This document shows, one piece after another, positions 18,485-27,619 of a stretch of DNA of 64,000 nt. Numbering within the stretch: position 1 is the first letter of the stretch; each line of letters opens with the position of its first letter. A model generated the notes under the pieces. It saw only the letters and a list, made by a program, of their open reading frames with translations. It ran no database searches and was not told where the DNA came from. The stretch spans positions 744,001-808,000 of the forward strand of contig NZ_JAFCLG010000001.1 in the NCBI RefSeq assembly GCF_018129685.1, read 5' to 3'. The position numbers and the translations under genes are program-made. This DNA is from Bradyrhizobium manausense (lineage in GTDB: Bacteria; Pseudomonadota; Alphaproteobacteria; Rhizobiales; Xanthobacteraceae).

Positions 18485-18874
18485 CTGGTAGTCGCCCGTC
18501 GCCTTGGGACGCTTGCCGCTGGCGAGCGTCGAGCCGGGCGGACGGTAGGCCTTGGCCGTCCCAGTCGGATTCGGCTGGTGCGGCTTCTGCCATTCGCGCG
18601 GCTGGTAGTTCTCCTCGGTCGGCGGCACGTCGACGACGTGATGCATCCAGCCGTGCCAACCCGTCGGGATGCGGCTGGCCTCGGCGTAGCCGTTGTAGAT
18701 CACCCAGCGCCGCTCGAAGCCGAGCGTCGGATCGATCTTGCCGCCGCGGGTGCGGTAGTAGCGGTTGCCCTGCTCGTCCTCACCGACCAGCTCTCCGTAC
18801 CTGGAGGTCCAGAGTTGCGTGCCAAAGGTCTGGCCGTTCCACCAGGTGAAGAGCTTCAGGAAAAATTGTTTCAT
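18467..18874 (-). CDS. NDUFA12 family NADH:ubiquinone oxidoreductase subunit
   Basis: A 135-residue accessory subunit of respiratory complex I (the bacterial homologue of mitochondrial NDUFA12/B17.2), found in alphaproteobacteria. Family blocks are present: FTWWNGQTFGTQLWTSRYGELVG, GNRYYRT, RRWVIYNG, and the motif IPTGWHGWMHHVVDVPP. It should lie on the matrix-equivalent (cytoplasmic) arm of complex I. The C-terminal tail is Pro/Gly-rich and ends at the first of three 18-bp repeats. Usually it lies near DUF2155 and aat genes; here they are separated by about 4 kb of other genes. No other nuo gene is in the window. Confidence 0.95.
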   Translation of the reverse strand: MKQFFLKLFTWWNGQTFGTQLWTSRYGELVGEDEQGNRYYRTRGGKIDPTLGFERRWVIYNGYAEASRIPTGWHGWMHHVVDVPPTEENYQPREWQKPHQPNPTGTAKAYRPPGSTLASGKRPKATGDYQPWTPG

Positions 18875-19118
18875 GCGGCAAGGGCCCTGCTTCGTGGGGT
18901 CCTGATGCCATCGGCAGGGCCAAATGTCCAGTTCGGCCGGTGCGGCCTTGCCCCACGCCAGGCGCGGTGCCCCGGCGCCCGCCGCCGCAGAGCGAGCACA
19001 GTCCGTTCATGCCGGGTACAGCGGCCGCGTGAAAATCTGGACATTACGCGCACAGCGGCGTGACCGCCGGAACAACGGCCCCTTCGGCGGGTTTGCTTGC
19101 TGGAAAAGGAGTTTGAAC

Positions 19119-19751
19119 ATGAGAAACCTGAGAGTTTTGAGCGCTGCCGCAGCGCTGGCACTGGTCCTTCCGGTGGCGACCCCGAGCTTCGCCCAGGGCC
19201 GTGGTGGTCACGGCGGTGGCGGCGGCGGCCACGCGATGGGCGGCGGTGGCGGCGGAGCTCACTTCGGTGGCGGCGGTGCGCACTTCGGCGGCGGCGGTGC
19301 CCGCATGGGCGGCGGTAACTTTGGTGGCGCCCGGATCGGGGGCGGCGGCGGCAATTTCGCGGCCGTTCGCCAAGGTGGTGGGCCCGCCTTCAACGGTGGT
19401 GGTCGCACCTTCGCAGCAGGCGGTGGCCAGTGGAACGGCGGCGGCGGCAACTGGCACGGCGGCGGGTGGCACGGCGGCGGCTGGCATCATCGCGGCGGCG
19501 GCTTCTGGCCAGGAGTTGCAGCCGGTGCAGCGGTGGGCGCGCTCGGCTCATACGCCTATTACGGCGGCGGCTACTACAACGAGCCCTATTACTATGGCAA
19601 CGATGGCTATGACGACGACGGCGTGGCCGTGGCCGTGGTGCCCGACAGTGGCGGTGACTCGCCGGCTTATTGTGCTCAGCGCTACCGGTCCTACGACCCG
19701 GCGTCCGGCACTTATCTCGGCTACGACGGCCTGCGCCATCCCTGCCCGTAG
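19119..19751 (+). CDS. Gly/His-rich exported protein with BA14K-type C terminus
   Basis: A 210-residue exported protein. The signal peptide ends near residue 24 (PSFAQG). Residues 25-125 are glycine-rich with GGGGAHFGGGGAHFGGGG-type repeats and GGGWHGGGWHH histidine-rich patches. A single hydrophobic glycine-zipper segment (AGAAVGALGSYAYYGGGYY) leads to a C-terminal BA14K-like segment with YCAQRYRSYDPASGTYLGYDG. BA14K was described as a lectin-like immunoreactive Brucella protein. Ribosome site AAAAGGAG precedes ATG 19119. Possible metal binding by the His/Gly region is only inference. A long terminator follows at 19778. Confidence 0.88.
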   Translation: MRNLRVLSAAAALALVLPVATPSFAQGRGGHGGGGGGHAMGGGGGGAHFGGGGAHFGGGGARMGGGNFGGARIGGGGGNFAAVRQGGGPAFNGGGRTFAAGGGQWNGGGGNWHGGGWHGGGWHHRGGGFWPGVAAGAAVGALGSYAYYGGGYYNEPYYYGNDGYDDDGVAVAVVPDSGGDSPAYCAQRYRSYDPASGTYLGYDGLRHPCP

Positions 19752-19777
19752 GGTCGCCTGAAGAATCATGATGCTTG

Positions 19778-19815
19778 GGGCGGCGCCGATTGATCGGCGC
19801 CGCCCTTGCTTTTGT
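19778..19815 (+). terminator. Terminator of the BA14K-type gene
   Basis: A 13-bp perfect inverted repeat (19778-19790 with 19793-19805, GGGCGGCGCCGAT/ATCGGCGCCGCCC) followed by TTGCTTTTG. The nominal 2-nt loop means the innermost pairs open. Confidence 0.85.
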
Positions 19816-20110
19816 TCATCGTCGATCGCGCATGACCGGCGACGCTCATCGCCGAGGCGTCCCGTCGCAAGCCATGGAGAGAATGCCAATGTCGCAGGAC
19901 AGAGCATTTGCTGCTTGCGCGCATCTGCTTCAACCTGTCATTGAAATTCGATGGAATTCATCTTGGCACCCGTCGCAAAACTCCGGAACTCGCAGAGGCG
20001 CTATGCATTGCGACGTGCATATCTGTGAGGGTCCAGTCCAAAATTGACCCGGCGTACGATTCGCCTATATCACCAGTCACTGTGGGGTCTTCGACCTACT
20101 GGGAAATGTC
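19816..20110. other. Intergenic region without recognised gene
   Basis: About 295 bp before the receiver gene. It is less GC-rich than its surroundings and has no open frame with recognisable homology. It presumably holds the promoter of the receiver-kinase pair. Confidence 0.4.
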
Positions 20111-20524
20111 ATGCCGCGTATCCTCGTGGTAGATGACGATCCGATGGTCGGCGCGACCATCGAGGTCCTCCTTCTGCGCCAGGGCTTCGACGTCACGCTG
20201 ACCGACGGCGGCGAAACAGGGCTTGCTGCGCTGGAAGCGCAGACGTTTGACGTGATGCTGGTTGATATCTTCATGCCGCATATGCGCGGCTTTGAATCCA
20301 TCCGCATCTTTCACGAACGCGCGCCGTCTGTTCCATTGATAGCCATGTCAGGCTACGCCTTCGCCTCGTCCGCCTCGCCATCCCCGGACTTTCTCCGCAT
20401 GGCCCTGGAGCTCGGCGCGACGCGCTGCCTGCGCAAGCCTTTCACGCCCGAGGCGCTCCTGACCGCGGTCCGGGAGTCGCTCGGCGAGACGGCGCCACCG
20501 AAGGACCGGAAAGAGGCACCTTGA
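20111..20524 (+). CDS. Single-domain response regulator
   Basis: A 137-residue CheY-like receiver with no output domain. The acidic pocket is D8-D9-D10, the phosphoacceptor is Asp52 in VMLVDIFMPHM, the switch serine is in LIAMSGYAF, and the lysine is in CLRKPFTPEALL. It is followed at once by a hybrid kinase whose TTG start overlaps its stop (TTGA), so the pair is translationally coupled. It may be the phosphate acceptor of that kinase, or compete with the kinase's own receiver. Confidence 0.92.
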   Translation: MPRILVVDDDPMVGATIEVLLLRQGFDVTLTDGGETGLAALEAQTFDVMLVDIFMPHMRGFESIRIFHERAPSVPLIAMSGYAFASSASPSPDFLRMALELGATRCLRKPFTPEALLTAVRESLGETAPPKDRKEAP

Positions 20525-22779
20525 TCCCTTCGCAGCGCGTCATTCTCGGTGCTGGACTTGCGATCCTCCTGCTCATCACCGCCGCCTCGATCGGCCTCGA
20601 CCTCAAATCGCGGTCGGATGCGGCCTGGGTCAATCACACCATCGAGGTGCTGAAGAAGATCTCGGACGTGCGCCTGTGGGTCCGCCGGGCCGAGAGCGCC
20701 GCGCGCGGCTACGAGATTTACCGCACCCACGGCTTCGTGGAGGATTTTCAGGCCTCACGGAGCCAGATCGAGCCGGCGCTGGCCGATCTCGAGGTCGCCC
20801 TGCGGGACAATCCCGGCCAGCTCAAGCTCTTGGAGGACACTAAGCCACTCATCCTCCGCCGCATCGGGGTCGCCTCCGAAGCGCTGCGGCTGCGCGAGGC
20901 CGGCGATAGCGATGGCCTCAACGCGATGCGGGATCGGGCCGAAGGTCGCGGCCTCATGGAGACGCTCACGCAAAACCTTGGGCTGCTGACGGCCGGCGAG
21001 GAGAAGCTGCTCGCCGCCCGCGAGGCGGATTCACGCCGGACCGGCATCGTCCTTCTTGGCATCGACGTGATCGGCGCAATGGTGATCCTGCTGCTGGTGG
21101 TGATCGTGATGCGCGAAAGCCAGCGCGCCACCGTGCATCTCAAAAGCTCGCTGCTGGAGACCACGGCAGCCAATCAGCAGCTCGAGGCCGCCGTGGCCGA
21201 GCGCACCGCTCACCTTGTCACGGCCCATGACGAGTTACGCCTGTCGGTCAACGTGCTGCAAAGCACCTTCCGCAGCATGGCTGAAGCGGTGCTGGTGATC
21301 GACGCCGAGGGTAATGTCCTTTTGTCCAATCCGGCCGCGGAGCGCATTCTGCTGCACCGCGCCGGCATGAACCTGCGCAATCTGCGCGCGCTGTCGGATG
21401 TGTTCCGTGGCGATGGCGTCACGCCGCTCAAGCCCGACGAGCTGCCGTCGGCGCGCGTGCTGCGCGGCGAGCCGTTCGAAGAGCTCGAGATGATCGTCCG
21501 CCCGCACAGCGGCAGCGGCACGCGCCATCTGATGGTCAGCGGCCGGCCGATGCGCGACGGGCAAGGCAACATCTCGGGCGCGGTGCTGGTCTATCACGAC
21601 GCCACCGCCTCGCGCGAAACCGAGCGGCAATTGCATCAGTCGCAGAAACTCGACTCGATCGGCAAGCTGACCGGCGGCGTCGCGCACGACTTCAACAACA
21701 TGCTGACCGTGATCTCGGGCAATACCGAGACGCTGGTGGCGGGCCTGAAGGGGCAGCCCGAGCTGCAGCGCACCGCCCGCCTGATCGACGATGCCGCCGA
21801 GCGCTGCGCCGAGCTGATCCAGCACCTGCTGTCCTTCGCGCGAAAACAGCCGCTGCAACCGCGCGACGTCGAGATCAACGGCGCCATTTCCGATATCGCC
21901 AAACTGCTGCGCCCGACCCTCGGCGAGCAGATCCAGATCGAGACCGTGCTGGAACAGGGGCCGATGACCTCGCACATCGATCCATCGCGCCTCACCAACG
22001 CCGTGCTCAACATGGCGATCAACGCCCGCGACGCGATGCCCAGCGGCGGCAAGCTGCTGCTCGAGACCCATCGGGTCGTACTGGACGAAGCCTATGCGCA
22101 GGCCAATGCCGACGTCCGGCCCGGTCCCTATGTCATGCTCGCGGTCAGCGACACCGGCACCGGCATGCCGCAGGGCGTGCAGGAGAAGGCGTTCGAGCCG
22201 TTCTTCACCACCAAGGAGGTCGGCAAGGGAAGCGGCCTCGGCCTCTCCATGGTCTACGGTTTCGTCAAACAGTCCGGCGGACACATCAAGATCTACAGCG
22301 AGGAAGGCCACGGCACCACGATCAAGCTCTATCTGCCGCCGGGCGTAGGCACGGCGGAAGCGGCTGCCCCCGGCGAAATGCGGGCCGAGGGCGGCGCCGA
22401 AACCATCTTCATCGTCGAGGACGACCCGCTGGTGCGCAATTTCGTCACAGCGCAGCTCCAGAGCCTCGGCTACAAGACCATCGCCGCCGGCGACAGCAAG
22501 GCGGCGCTGCAGATGATCGAGGCCGGCCAGGCCTTCGACCTGCTCTTCACCGACGTCGTTATCCCTGGCGGCATGAGCGGCCGCGTGCTCGCCGAAGAGA
22601 TCGCCAAGCGCAGACCTGGCCTGAAGGTGCTCTACACCTCCGGCTACACCGACAACGCCATCGTCCATCACGGCAAGCTCGATGACGGCGTGCTGCTCCT
22701 GACAAAGCCGTATCGCCGCAACCAGCTTGCGGAGATGATCCGGAAGGCGCTGGGTGATGGCGGGGCGGTCGCGAGTTAG
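20521..22779 (+). CDS. CHASE3-PAS hybrid sensor histidine kinase
   Basis: A 752-residue membrane kinase. A transmembrane helix near residues 6-28 and a second near 176-198 enclose a CHASE3-like sensor ([24 protein letters not shown] resembles the 9609 kinase). A PAS domain spans about 245-355. HisKA has His389 in [14 protein letters not shown], and HATPase_c has [14 protein letters not shown] and [15 protein letters not shown]-terminal receiver carries Asp678 in [11 protein letters not shown]. The kinase core is the Fix/PAS-type hybrid family common in Bradyrhizobium. TTG start, with AAAGAGGCACC as ribosome site and overlap with the upstream receiver gene. The signal is unknown. Confidence 0.92.
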   Translation: MIPSQRVILGAGLAILLLITAASIGLDLKSRSDAAWVNHTIEVLKKISDVRLWVRRAESAARGYEIYRTHGFVEDFQASRSQIEPALADLEVALRDNPGQLKLLEDTKPLILRRIGVASEALRLREAGDSDGLNAMRDRAEGRGLMETLTQNLGLLTAGEEKLLAAREADSRRTGIVLLGIDVIGAMVILLLVVIVMRESQRATVHLKSSLLETTAANQQLEAAVAERTAHLVTAHDELRLSVNVLQSTFRSMAEAVLVIDAEGNVLLSNPAAERILLHRAGMNLRNLRALSDVFRGDGVTPLKPDELPSARVLRGEPFEELEMIVRPHSGSGTRHLMVSGRPMRDGQGNISGAVLVYHDATASRETERQLHQSQKLDSIGKLTGGVAHDFNNMLTVISGNTETLVAGLKGQPELQRTARLIDDAAERCAELIQHLLSFARKQPLQPRDVEINGAISDIAKLLRPTLGEQIQIETVLEQGPMTSHIDPSRLTNAVLNMAINARDAMPSGGKLLLETHRVVLDEAYAQANADVRPGPYVMLAVSDTGTGMPQGVQEKAFEPFFTTKEVGKGSGLGLSMVYGFVKQSGGHIKIYSEEGHGTTIKLYLPPGVGTAEAAAPGEMRAEGGAETIFIVEDDPLVRNFVTAQLQSLGYKTIAAGDSKAALQMIEAGQAFDLLFTDVVIPGGMSGRVLAEEIAKRRPGLKVLYTSGYTDNAIVHHGKLDDGVLLLTKPYRRNQLAEMIRKALGDGGAVAS

Positions 22780-22839
22780 CGCCCGGAATAAACCAGAAAA
22801 TGTTCTTCCCAAATCCAGACGCCGGTCCGGGTGGCTTTC

Positions 22840-23904
22840 TTACTTCGAGATATTGTGGCGCGTTGGAGCCACTGTGCTGGCGGGCGCGGCCGGCGAGATC
22901 GAGAATGTCAGCCACGTATTCCAGCCGGACGGGCGGTTCGCGGCGTCAAACTCGCCATAGGCCTTCACGTTCAGGTAGCCCTGCATGTCTCCGACCGGAA
23001 AGAGATAGCCGAATTGCGGCCCGATGCCGAGAACGCGCGATCGGAATGGGCCGAGAATGGGGTGCTGACCGGAATCGTCCGTGACCTGCTGATAGGCGTA
23101 TCCGACGAAACCCACGAACGCGTGCTTGGAGAGAAATTTGGAGACTCCCCAGTCGAAATGGAAATCGACGCCACTCTGATACTGCGTGTCGGGGTTCTTG
23201 AAGTTGTAGGTGAACCCTGCAACGCCGGAGAATTCCTGCCCGGTGGCGAGATCGAGGTATGTGTAACCACCGCCTCCGTCGATGGCGCCGTGACCGATGC
23301 CCGTGTTCGCAAGACGGGTCGATTGATAATCTCCGACGGGAATGTCGCCGGTGACGTAGGTCATCCAGTTGTGCACGCCGCTGTGCCACTTCAGCGACGC
23401 CACGGGATAGAGATCGCCGACCGACACCAGCGTGTCGGAGAGACTGCCGGTTCGGGTCGTGCCGAACGGGCCCACATTGGTGGTCAGCGTTCCATCAAGG
23501 CCGACGGCACTTCGCGCGAATGTGCCGGTAAGCCCCACAGCCAGTTGACCGCCCATCACGGGCGTGCCGAACGTATAGGTCGGCGCAAGGATCAAAATAT
23601 CGGCTTGCGCATTGAGGCTCGCGTTCAGGCTCACGTTGACCGTCGCCGGAAGCTTGCCAACCGTAATCTCTCGAGACGCAGCGATACCGCCCGAGCCGGC
23701 GACGGACGTGTGGTAATAAACGGTGCCTAGCGACCAGCCCGGCGTGATCGGCAAGGCCGCAAGGCTCCCGAACTGTCCCGGAAGCCAGAACGAGATGCCA
23801 TTTTCGTCGGCGCGGACGCTTTGACAGGAGGCAGCCAGCAAGCCCAGGCAGACGAGACTGGTTCTCAGCCACGCGCCTTGTGATGTCGAACTGACGCGTT
23901 GCAT
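22840..23904 (-). CDS. Outer-membrane beta-barrel protein, phenol MetA/SphA-like
   Basis: A 354-residue exported protein with a signal peptide (LLAASCQSVRA) and alternating aromatic beta-strands ending in TWLTFSISP. It matches the pattern of the MetA-pathway phenol degradation/transporter family (ENGISFWLPGQFGSLAALP, TPGWSLGTVYYHT, FKNPDTQYQSGVDFHFDWG, VGYAYQQVTDDSG, GPQFGYLFPVG). Members are outer-membrane channels near aromatic or hydrophobic-substrate catabolic genes. The signal peptide region contains LLAASC, which could act as a lipobox, but a beta-barrel with a lipid anchor would be unusual. Start 23904 has the ribosome site GGAGGTGAGGAAGCA. A sulfatase gene lies 168 bp upstream on the same strand. 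Confidence 0.85.
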   Translation of the reverse strand: MQRVSSTSQGAWLRTSLVCLGLLAASCQSVRADENGISFWLPGQFGSLAALPITPGWSLGTVYYHTSVAGSGGIAASREITVGKLPATVNVSLNASLNAQADILILAPTYTFGTPVMGGQLAVGLTGTFARSAVGLDGTLTTNVGPFGTTRTGSLSDTLVSVGDLYPVASLKWHSGVHNWMTYVTGDIPVGDYQSTRLANTGIGHGAIDGGGGYTYLDLATGQEFSGVAGFTYNFKNPDTQYQSGVDFHFDWGVSKFLSKHAFVGFVGYAYQQVTDDSGQHPILGPFRSRVLGIGPQFGYLFPVGDMQGYLNVKAYGEFDAANRPSGWNTWLTFSISPAAPASTVAPTRHNISK

Positions 23905-24072
23905 TGCTTCCTCACCTCCGACCACCATTGCCGATTATTCCCGCACCGTTCGATCTGCAATGCAATGCCGCTCACCTTGAACGTCGAAACAACGTCTTAA
24001 GTGGCGCATTAATGTCACAGGCCCTCGGCTGCAAGAATCTGCGGAGAGGCTGCCCGCGATCAGCGCGACTGC

Positions 24073-26511
24073 TCAATCGGACAAACCTTTCTTCAACATC
24101 GCCGCCTTGCGACCCTCTACGGCTTCTTCACTGTCGGCCTTTTTCATTTCCTTCAACTCGATCGTCACCTGGCTGATTTTGCCGGAGAATTTGAACGGCA
24201 CCTTGTAGGCTTCGGTTACAGGAGTACCTTCGTCGGCACCGACATCCGCGCCTTCGTCCGCCGAGAAGCCGCAGCATTGCGTGCGATCGATCCGACCCGT
24301 GGCAACACTCTTGCCGTTCACAAACAGCGTGCCGACGCCGCCCTTGCCGATGCCGCCGCCGTCATAGGCGAACTCGAAGCGGATCGTGGATTTCCCTGCA
24401 GGCAAAGCCTGCTGGGCGGCTATCGTGAATCGCTGGAGACCAAGGAAATTGTAGGTGTAAGTTGGTTTGCCGTCCTTCAGGTACAGGCTCCAGCCGCCGA
24501 ACCTGCCGGCCTGCGCAAGGATAGCGCCGCTGGCGCCGGCTGCCGGAATCTCGATATCGGCCGTGATCGCATGCGAGCGGTTCTTCGTGTTGATGAACAC
24601 ATTCTCCGACATGCCAAGCATGCCCTCGTGCACCGTCAGCGAGGTGCGGCCGGCCATCAAGTCGGGGCGCCCGACGAGGGCCGGGTTCAGTCGCTCCAGC
24701 GTGCGGTCGTCGAGCGGCAGTACCGAGTACTTGATGGCTTCCTTGAGGAAGAGGTCCTGAAGCTCTTTCAGTTTGTCCGGGTTGTTAGCTGCCAGATCGT
24801 TCGCCAGGCTGAAGTCCGACCGCGTATCATACAGTTCCCAGACATCCTGCTCGAGCGGCCTGCGATTCTTGGTTTCCCACGCCGCCCGGTGAATCGTGCC
24901 GGCCAACCAGCCGTCACTATAGATCGCGCGGTTGCCGAAGATCTCGAAGTACTGGGTCGTATGCGGACTGGAAGCGCCGGGATTGGCAAAGCTGTAAGCC
25001 ATGCTCACGCCTTCGATCGGCGTTTGCACCGTTCCGTTCACGCTCTTCGGCTCGGGAATCTTCGTGGCTTCCAGGATCGTCGGTACGATATCGATCACGT
25101 GGTGCCATTGCGAGCGCACCTCGCCCTTCGCCGCAATGCCCTTGGGCCAGTGGACGACCATGCCGTTGCGCGTGCCGCCATAGCTCGAAGCCACCTGCTT
25201 CGTCCATGTGAAGGGGGTGTCGCCTGCGACGGCCCAGCCGGCAGCATAGTGGCTGTATGTCGTCGGGCTGCCGAGCTCGTCGTAGTGCTTGAGAATGTCC
25301 TGGACGCTCTCCTGCACGCCGTTGAAGTAGGTCATCTCGTTGAACAGCCCGTTCATGCCGCCTTCCGCACTCGCGCCGTTGTCGCCGACGATGTAGAAGA
25401 TCAACGTGTTGTCGAGTTGACCGGTGGCTTTGACGGCATCGACGAGACGGCCAATTTCGGTGTCGGCGTATTCGCCAAAGCCGGCGAATACCTCCATCTG
25501 GCGAGCGAACAGCTTCCTTTCGTCAGCGCTCAGCGCGGCCCAATCCTTGATGGCTTCCGGCTTGGGCGCGAGCTTCGTCCCCGACGGCACCACGCCGAGC
25601 TTGATCTGGCGGGCCAGCGTCTCCTCGCGCAGCTTGTCCCAGCCCTGATCGAACTTGCCTTTGTACTTGGCGATCCATTCCTTCGGCACGTGATGCGGTG
25701 CATGGGTCGCGCCCGGTGCGAAGTACATGAAGAACGGCTTATCGGGCGTCAGCGACTTCTGGTACTGCATCCAGTCGATCGCCTTGTTGGTCATATCAGT
25801 CATGAAATTGTAGTTGGGATCTTTCGACGGCTCGACCTGAGTCATGCCGTCATAAATCAGCGGAGCCCATTGGTTGGTCTCGCCGCCCATGAAGCCGTAG
25901 AACTTGTCGAAGCCCTGGCGGGTCGGCCAGCGATCCGTCGGACCCGAGGGGCTTACTTCCCATGCCGCGGTCTCGTGGTTCTTGCCGAAATGGGCGGTGC
26001 TGTAACCGTTCAGCCTCAGCATCTCCGCGATGGTGGCAACGCTGTTGGGCCGCTGCCCGGTCTGCCCGGGAAAGGTCGTCGCGGTTTCAGCGATCGATCC
26101 AAAGTTGTTCATGTGATGATTGCGGCCGCTCAACAGCGCCGAGCGCGTCGGCGAACAGAGCGCGGTCGTATGGAACTCGTTGTAGCGCAAGCCTTCATTT
26201 GCGAGCTTCTCCACCGTCGGCATGCGGATCGGGCCGCCAAAGGCACCCGACTGGCCGAAACCCATGTCGTCGATCAGCACGATGAGCACGTTTGGAGCAC
26301 TGGGAGGCGCTTTGACCTCGAAGCGCGGCGGCGGCGTTGCATTGCGGGCGTCGAAGACCGTGCTGTGCGGATATTCAGGCTCGGGAATCGGCAGCACGGT
26401 GCGGTCGGTCGGCAGCACGACCGCAGGCGGAGCAGCTTGCTGGGCATTCGCCGGAATTGGCAGCAGCGCGATCAGGGACAGCGCGGCGACCGCAGCCATT
26501 ATATGTCTCAT
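24073..26511 (-). CDS. Exported arylsulfatase (type I, formylglycine)
   Basis: An 812-residue sulfatase of the alkaline phosphatase superfamily. The signal peptide ends near residue 23 (IPANA). The formylglycine motif CSPTR has Cys119 and Arg123, and the metal site begins with Asp81-Asp82 in LIVLIDDMGFGQ. Other motifs are HFGKNHE, GATHAPHHVPKEWI, and YIVGDNGASAEGG. It is longer than the usual 550 residues; a C-terminal beta-rich extension of about 200 residues (GGWSLYLKDGKPTYTYNFLG) is typical of the large arylsulfatases of soil proteobacteria. It should hydrolyse sulfate esters in the periplasm after activation by FGE or anSME. The MetA-like channel gene follows, so the two may form a uptake-and-desulfation pair. 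Start 26511 was picked because it begins the signal peptide. Confidence 0.93.
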   Translation of the reverse strand: MRHIMAAVAALSLIALLPIPANAQQAAPPAVVLPTDRTVLPIPEPEYPHSTVFDARNATPPPRFEVKAPPSAPNVLIVLIDDMGFGQSGAFGGPIRMPTVEKLANEGLRYNEFHTTALCSPTRSALLSGRNHHMNNFGSIAETATTFPGQTGQRPNSVATIAEMLRLNGYSTAHFGKNHETAAWEVSPSGPTDRWPTRQGFDKFYGFMGGETNQWAPLIYDGMTQVEPSKDPNYNFMTDMTNKAIDWMQYQKSLTPDKPFFMYFAPGATHAPHHVPKEWIAKYKGKFDQGWDKLREETLARQIKLGVVPSGTKLAPKPEAIKDWAALSADERKLFARQMEVFAGFGEYADTEIGRLVDAVKATGQLDNTLIFYIVGDNGASAEGGMNGLFNEMTYFNGVQESVQDILKHYDELGSPTTYSHYAAGWAVAGDTPFTWTKQVASSYGGTRNGMVVHWPKGIAAKGEVRSQWHHVIDIVPTILEATKIPEPKSVNGTVQTPIEGVSMAYSFANPGASSPHTTQYFEIFGNRAIYSDGWLAGTIHRAAWETKNRRPLEQDVWELYDTRSDFSLANDLAANNPDKLKELQDLFLKEAIKYSVLPLDDRTLERLNPALVGRPDLMAGRTSLTVHEGMLGMSENVFINTKNRSHAITADIEIPAAGASGAILAQAGRFGGWSLYLKDGKPTYTYNFLGLQRFTIAAQQALPAGKSTIRFEFAYDGGGIGKGGVGTLFVNGKSVATGRIDRTQCCGFSADEGADVGADEGTPVTEAYKVPFKFSGKISQVTIELKEMKKADSEEAVEGRKAAMLKKGLSD

Positions 26512-26596
26512 GTCAGCGACCTCAGCAAAAGACGGGGAAATGAATTGAAGGCGCGGGATACTCTTTCCGATGGACTGGCAGCAGTTGGATGTCGGC

Positions 26597-26848
26597 TCAG
26601 CGCCGACCGGCACGATTGACAGGACCGCCGCGGTTCATCGGAGTTCCCACGGCCCCTACTCCGGGGGTAGCCACGGCGCGCGCGACCGGCCGCGGCCGGA
26701 GCACGACTCCGGGCCTGACGATGCATCCAACGGGATAGTCGACATATTGGCAGTAAACGACCGCATTCGCGGTCTCCGTACTTAGGGCCACGATGCCGGC
26801 GACCAACCCAGTTGTCAGGAATGCAGACAGTGCAAGCGAAGGTTTCAT
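26597..26848 (-). CDS. Small exported protein, Arg/Pro/Gly-rich
   Basis: An 83-residue protein with a signal peptide (LVAGIVALSTETANA) and a mature part of about 55 residues containing two cysteines (YCQYVDYPVGCIVRPG) followed by a basic Pro/Gly-rich tail. Ribosome site GGAGGGCGCC precedes the ATG. Small proteins with a CxxxxxYPxGC core are frequent in Bradyrhizobium. I cannot assign a function. The gene ends 85 bp before the sulfatase start and could be co-transcribed with it. Confidence 0.75.
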   Translation of the reverse strand: MKPSLALSAFLTTGLVAGIVALSTETANAVVYCQYVDYPVGCIVRPGVVLRPRPVARAVATPGVGAVGTPMNRGGPVNRAGRR

Positions 26849-27018
26849 CGTGGCGCCCTCCATTTTTGATTGCCTAATTTACCCGGTCGGACCGGCACCT
26901 TGTTGAGGCACATCAAGCATTTCAATGGCGATCGTCACCTCATGGTCTTGGATGGTCAGAAGGATGATGAGAGGTGAGACGAATAGCGATGGCTCCGCTG
27001 CCTTGTTGCGGCTACGCC

Positions 27019-27363
27019 TTATTGTGAAGCGGTTGGGACGCGTTGTAGGGAGATGAGGCGACCCATCGCGCGTAGCTGGTCTAGCGTCTTACCATAGCAG
27101 TCCAGGCCCGCCGGGCGATCAGAGGGGGCCACCAGTACGCGCGCGGCATTCAATGTCGCGTTGAGTCTTCCACCCTGGCCTTGGTAAACCGCCTCACCGT
27201 TCTCTTTGACGGTGTGGACATAGCCGACGACCCATGCCTTGGCATTTTGGCTCCAGCACATGATCTCCATCGGAACGTCTTGCGGAAAGGTTTGCGCGAC
27301 CGATGCGGTAGGCACAATCATCACTGACGCAATCGCGAACATTCCCAAGAAGTGTTTTGTCAT
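27019..27363 (-). CDS. Small exported protein of unknown function
   Basis: A 114-residue protein with a signal peptide ending at about residue 23 (TASVAQ). The mature part has two cysteines (IMCWSQNAKAW, GLDCYGKTLDQL), which could form a disulfide, and a mixed alpha/beta pattern. No family is recognised. It stands alone, 170 bp from the gene at 26848, without an obvious operon partner. Confidence 0.72.
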   Translation of the reverse strand: MTKHFLGMFAIASVMIVPTASVAQTFPQDVPMEIMCWSQNAKAWVVGYVHTVKENGEAVYQGQGGRLNATLNAARVLVAPSDRPAGLDCYGKTLDQLRAMGRLISLQRVPTASQ

Positions 27364-27619
27364 CGTTCATTCCCAGCGGACGGTTTCTCCTGCGAAGCTT
27401 GTTATCGTCGTCTCGAGAGAACCTTGAGATATGTCAACAAAAGCAGAAGTCGCGTGCTGCGATCAAAGATGATCGCGCCGATCGCGACTGGATGCAGGGC
27501 CCGCAAGCCGCGATCTTGCAAAACCGAAGGGCTGTCGTTGGCACATCTCGAGTCAGGTCGGCAGGATTCACCACGAGCCGGTAAACTCCTTCCCGAGGCC
27601 AAGCAGCCCGGCCGCGGAT

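Noticed and set aside
24277..26619. A 780-codon open frame on the plus strand opposite the sulfatase
   Set aside because: It mirrors a real sulfatase with catalytic motifs. It has no ribosome site and no recognisable domain.
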